Shown here in pieces: positions 5,913-7,228 of a stretch of DNA of 7,228 nt (position 1 is its first letter; each line of letters starts with the position of its first letter). The stretch comes from Candidatus Nealsoniibacteriota bacterium (lineage in GTDB: Bacteria; Patescibacteriota; Minisyncoccia; Minisyncoccales; GWA2-38-27). The position numbers and the translations under genes are program-made. The stretch spans positions 1 to 7,228 of the forward strand of contig PWQC01000009.1 of NCBI GenBank assembly GCA_003556925.1, written 5' to 3'. The notes beneath the pieces were generated by a model. The model was not told where the DNA came from and made no database searches. It saw nothing but the letters and a program-made list of their open reading frames with translations.

Positions 5913-6757
5913 TTGTGAATAACTCTTTGAGGGAAAGGAATCTCGATACCTTCTTTATCAAAAGCCAATTTAAGCCTTTTTCTTAACTCTCCGGTAACGC
6001 CCCACTGTTGAATCGGCTGAGTTTCTCCCAATATCTTGACAATAATGGCTGAATCTCCGAAATCATCTACTCTTAAAAATTGAGGAGCGACTAAAATATG
6101 CTCTTTCCATTCAGGATCTTGGGCTAAATCATTGCCTACTCTGTTAATGGTTGAGATAACCTTTTCTAAGTTTGAGTTATAGGCTATTCCTACATTTAAA
6201 TTTACCCGGCCAAACTTTTTGGAAAGATTAGAAACTTGATGTATCTCTCCGTGCGGGATATGATGCGCTCCACCGTCTAAATCTCTAACCGTAGTCATTC
6301 TCAAGGTGATGTCTTCCACTATTCCATAGACACTACCCACCCCAATAACATCTCCTATTCTATATTGATTTTCAATAATGATAAAGAAACCGGAGATAAG
6401 ATCTCTAATTAAATACTGGCCTCCAAAGCCGAAGGCGACTCCGGCTAAACCAACCGCCGCCATCATAGGCCCTACGGAAAAGCCAAGTTCTTGAACTATC
6501 ATCATCAGAGCAAAGATAATAATGAGAATATTAACAAAAGCTGAAAAGATACGAACCAGCGTCTCTTCTCTCTTTTTTTTGGCACTTTCAGAAGTAGTAG
6601 AATCTTTAACTATCGTTTTTTTTATTATCTTTTTAACAAAAACTTTGCTAAATCTTTTTAAGATTAAAGCAGCTAAAATAATAACTAAAACCTTTAAGCC
6701 GTGGGTTAAAAGCCAATTAACTACACTCTCTAATGATATTATCTCTTCTATAGCCAT
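5903..6757 (-). CDS. mscS: MscS family mechanosensitive channel
   Basis: The protein has 284 residues from ATG 6757, against 286 in E. coli MscS. Helices lie at about 17-36 and 67-90. The pore helix TM3 spans about 95-128 and is rich in Gly and Ala, as MscS packing requires (GPMMAAVGLAGVAFGFG, 96-112). The beta domain follows, with YRIGDVI and then TTVRDLDGGAHHIPHGEI (155-172), a family hallmark, and the C-terminal domain ends in IEIPFPQR (272-279). It opens under membrane tension to release solutes on osmotic downshock. GTG at 6766 would add three residues, but GGTGAG stands just 4 bases before ATG 6757 as a ribosome binding site and contains that GTG, so I prefer the ATG. The TAG stop lies within tRNA-Thr. 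Confidence 0.93.
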   Translation of the reverse strand: MAIEEIISLESVVNWLLTHGLKVLVIILAALILKRFSKVFVKKIIKKTIVKDSTTSESAKKKREETLVRIFSAFVNILIIIFALMMIVQELGFSVGPMMAAVGLAGVAFGFGGQYLIRDLISGFFIIIENQYRIGDVIGVGSVYGIVEDITLRMTTVRDLDGGAHHIPHGEIHQVSNLSKKFGRVNLNVGIAYNSNLEKVISTINRVGNDLAQDPEWKEHILVAPQFLRVDDFGDSAIIVKILGETQPIQQWGVTGELRKRLKLAFDKEGIEIPFPQRVIHKPA

Positions 6758-6767
6758 ATATCTCACC
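6758..6767 (-). promoter_or_regulatory. Ribosome binding site of mscS
   Basis: GGTGAG at 6767-6762, followed by ATAT and then ATG, resembles a Shine-Dalgarno sequence with short spacing. It is the clearest such site in the window and decides the mscS start at 6757 rather than GTG 6766, which lies inside it. Confidence 0.55.
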
Positions 6768-6777
6768 GTAACATATT

Positions 6778-6783
6778 ATTATA
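6778..6783 (-). promoter_or_regulatory. Probable -10 element of the mscS-prfB-ftsEX unit
   Basis: A perfect TATAAT reads on the minus strand directly after the T tail of the upstream terminator. Transcription from it would start near 6771, about 14 bases before ATG 6757, leaving just enough leader for the GGTGAG site. No good -35 is found at 16-18 bases; the only TTGATT is 22 bases upstream, inside the terminator loop. The call rests on the -10 and its position. Confidence 0.5.
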
Positions 6784-6816
6784 AAAAAGAAAAGAAGCCT
6801 TGACGAATCAAGGCTT
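6782..6816 (-). terminator. Strong intrinsic terminator with UUCG loop
   Basis: On the minus strand AAGCCTTGA (6816-6808) pairs perfectly with TCAAGGCTT (6803-6795) around the tetraloop TTCG, then CTTTTCTTTTTTA follows (6794-6782). A 9-bp stem, stable loop and T tail make a textbook Rho-independent terminator, 18 bases after the stop of the PKD-protein gene. It separates that gene from the mscS unit. No matching T tract is present on the plus strand. Confidence 0.93.
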
Positions 6817-6834
6817 AATTTCTTTCTCTCTTGG

Positions 6835-7228
6835 TTAAGGAGTAATCTCTTCCCACCCGGGAGGCCTTCTTCCAACATTAACTTCATCGGTTATTGAGCA
6901 TGTATACCCAGATGAGTCAGTGGCCTCTAGTGTTACCTCTTTCGTCCCTTCTGAATTAAACTTAACAACGGGATTTTCTTCGGATGAGGTAGGTGGATTG
7001 GCGTCTTCAAATTCCCACTCAAAGCTACCATCCCCGTTATAAAACGTTGTGTCATTTTCAAAGGTAACATCTATCCCATCAAAGACTGTTTCCGGATTCC
7101 ATTTGAAATAAGGCTGAGGGTATCGATGAGAAGGGACATTAAAATTACCAGTCTCTGTTTCGCTCTCTCTTCCATCTTCGTCCCAAACCGTTAACTCCCA
7201 ACTATACCCGCTCTGACCAAAATCTAAA
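6835..7228 (-). CDS. PKD-domain surface protein, C-terminal part only
   Basis: A frame open from the window edge ends at TAA 6837-6835, giving the last 130 residues of a longer protein. In fragment numbering, residues 1-31 look like the end of one beta-sandwich repeat (YSWELTVWDEDGRES, closing in a FNV strand). Residues 38-118 form a full PKD-like repeat: VTFENDTTFYNGDG, FEWEFEDANPP, NPVVKF and GTKEVTLEATDSSGY. These are the usual PKD landmarks, with W-F-D in place of the classical WDFGDG. A short Pro-rich tail follows, with no sorting signal or terminal helix. PKD domains are outside-facing adhesive or structural modules, so a secreted or surface protein is likely; the N-terminal signal would lie beyond the window. 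A strong terminator follows the gene. Confidence 0.85.
   Translation of the reverse strand, partial: LDFGQSGYSWELTVWDEDGRESETETGNFNVPSHRYPQPYFKWNPETVFDGIDVTFENDTTFYNGDGSFEWEFEDANPPTSSEENPVVKFNSEGTKEVTLEATDSSGYTCSITDEVNVGRRPPGWEEITP

Noticed and set aside
6764..6766. GTG as the start of mscS
   Set aside because: It lies inside the GGTGAG ribosome binding site of ATG 6757 and would leave almost no leader after the predicted transcription start.
6522..6803. Plus-strand open frame of 93 codons
   Set aside because: It is antisense to the membrane part of mscS; its hydrophobic look only mirrors the helices on the other strand, and it runs into the terminator hairpin.
1..7228. CRISPR array, insertion sequence, phage or attachment site
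   Set aside because: No spaced direct repeats, transposase, integrase or terminal inverted repeats were seen; both tRNAs are intact without flanking duplicates of their 3' ends.

Overview
The window is A+T-rich. Every gene I can support lies on the minus strand, so the biological reading direction runs from base 7228 down to base 1. I infer a member of the Candidate Phyla Radiation (Patescibacteria), perhaps a Parcubacteria-like lineage. The reasons are tight gene packing, few Shine-Dalgarno sites, tRNA genes without an encoded CCA end, a DUF3467 protein, and surface proteins with PKD and eight-cysteine domains. The genetic code looks standard: UGA is a stop in prfB, UAG ends mscS and UAA ends the others. 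I cannot place the organism more precisely.

Layout in transcription order. (1) 7228-6835 is the C-terminal end of a secreted PKD-type surface protein, closed by a strong UUCG-loop terminator at 6782-6816. (2) 6783-3008 looks like one housekeeping transcription unit: mscS, tRNA-Thr(CGU), prfB (release factor 2), ftsE, ftsX, tRNA-Gln(CUG), then an intrinsic terminator. The parts are extremely close. The mscS stop codon lies inside tRNA-Thr, prfB begins 6 bases after that tRNA, prfB and ftsE overlap as ATGA, ftsE and ftsX are 1 base apart, and tRNA-Gln begins 3 bases after ftsX. (3) 2988-1 is a second unit with its own promoter. It encodes a membrane-anchored protein with a DUF3221-like fold and an eight-cysteine domain, a DUF3467 protein, a two-helix membrane protein with a PH-like tail, and a membrane-anchored protein cut off by the window edge.

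The most notable point is prfB. A plain reading-frame search gives a 325-residue protein from a TTG codon. The real gene starts at ATG 5834 and carries the classical CTT TGA C programmed +1 frameshift at codons 20-21, giving a 361-residue RF2. FtsE and FtsX form the ABC-type complex that controls cell-wall hydrolysis at division, and MscS is an osmotic safety valve. The second unit is envelope-facing but of unknown function, and is the best candidate here for something undescribed.
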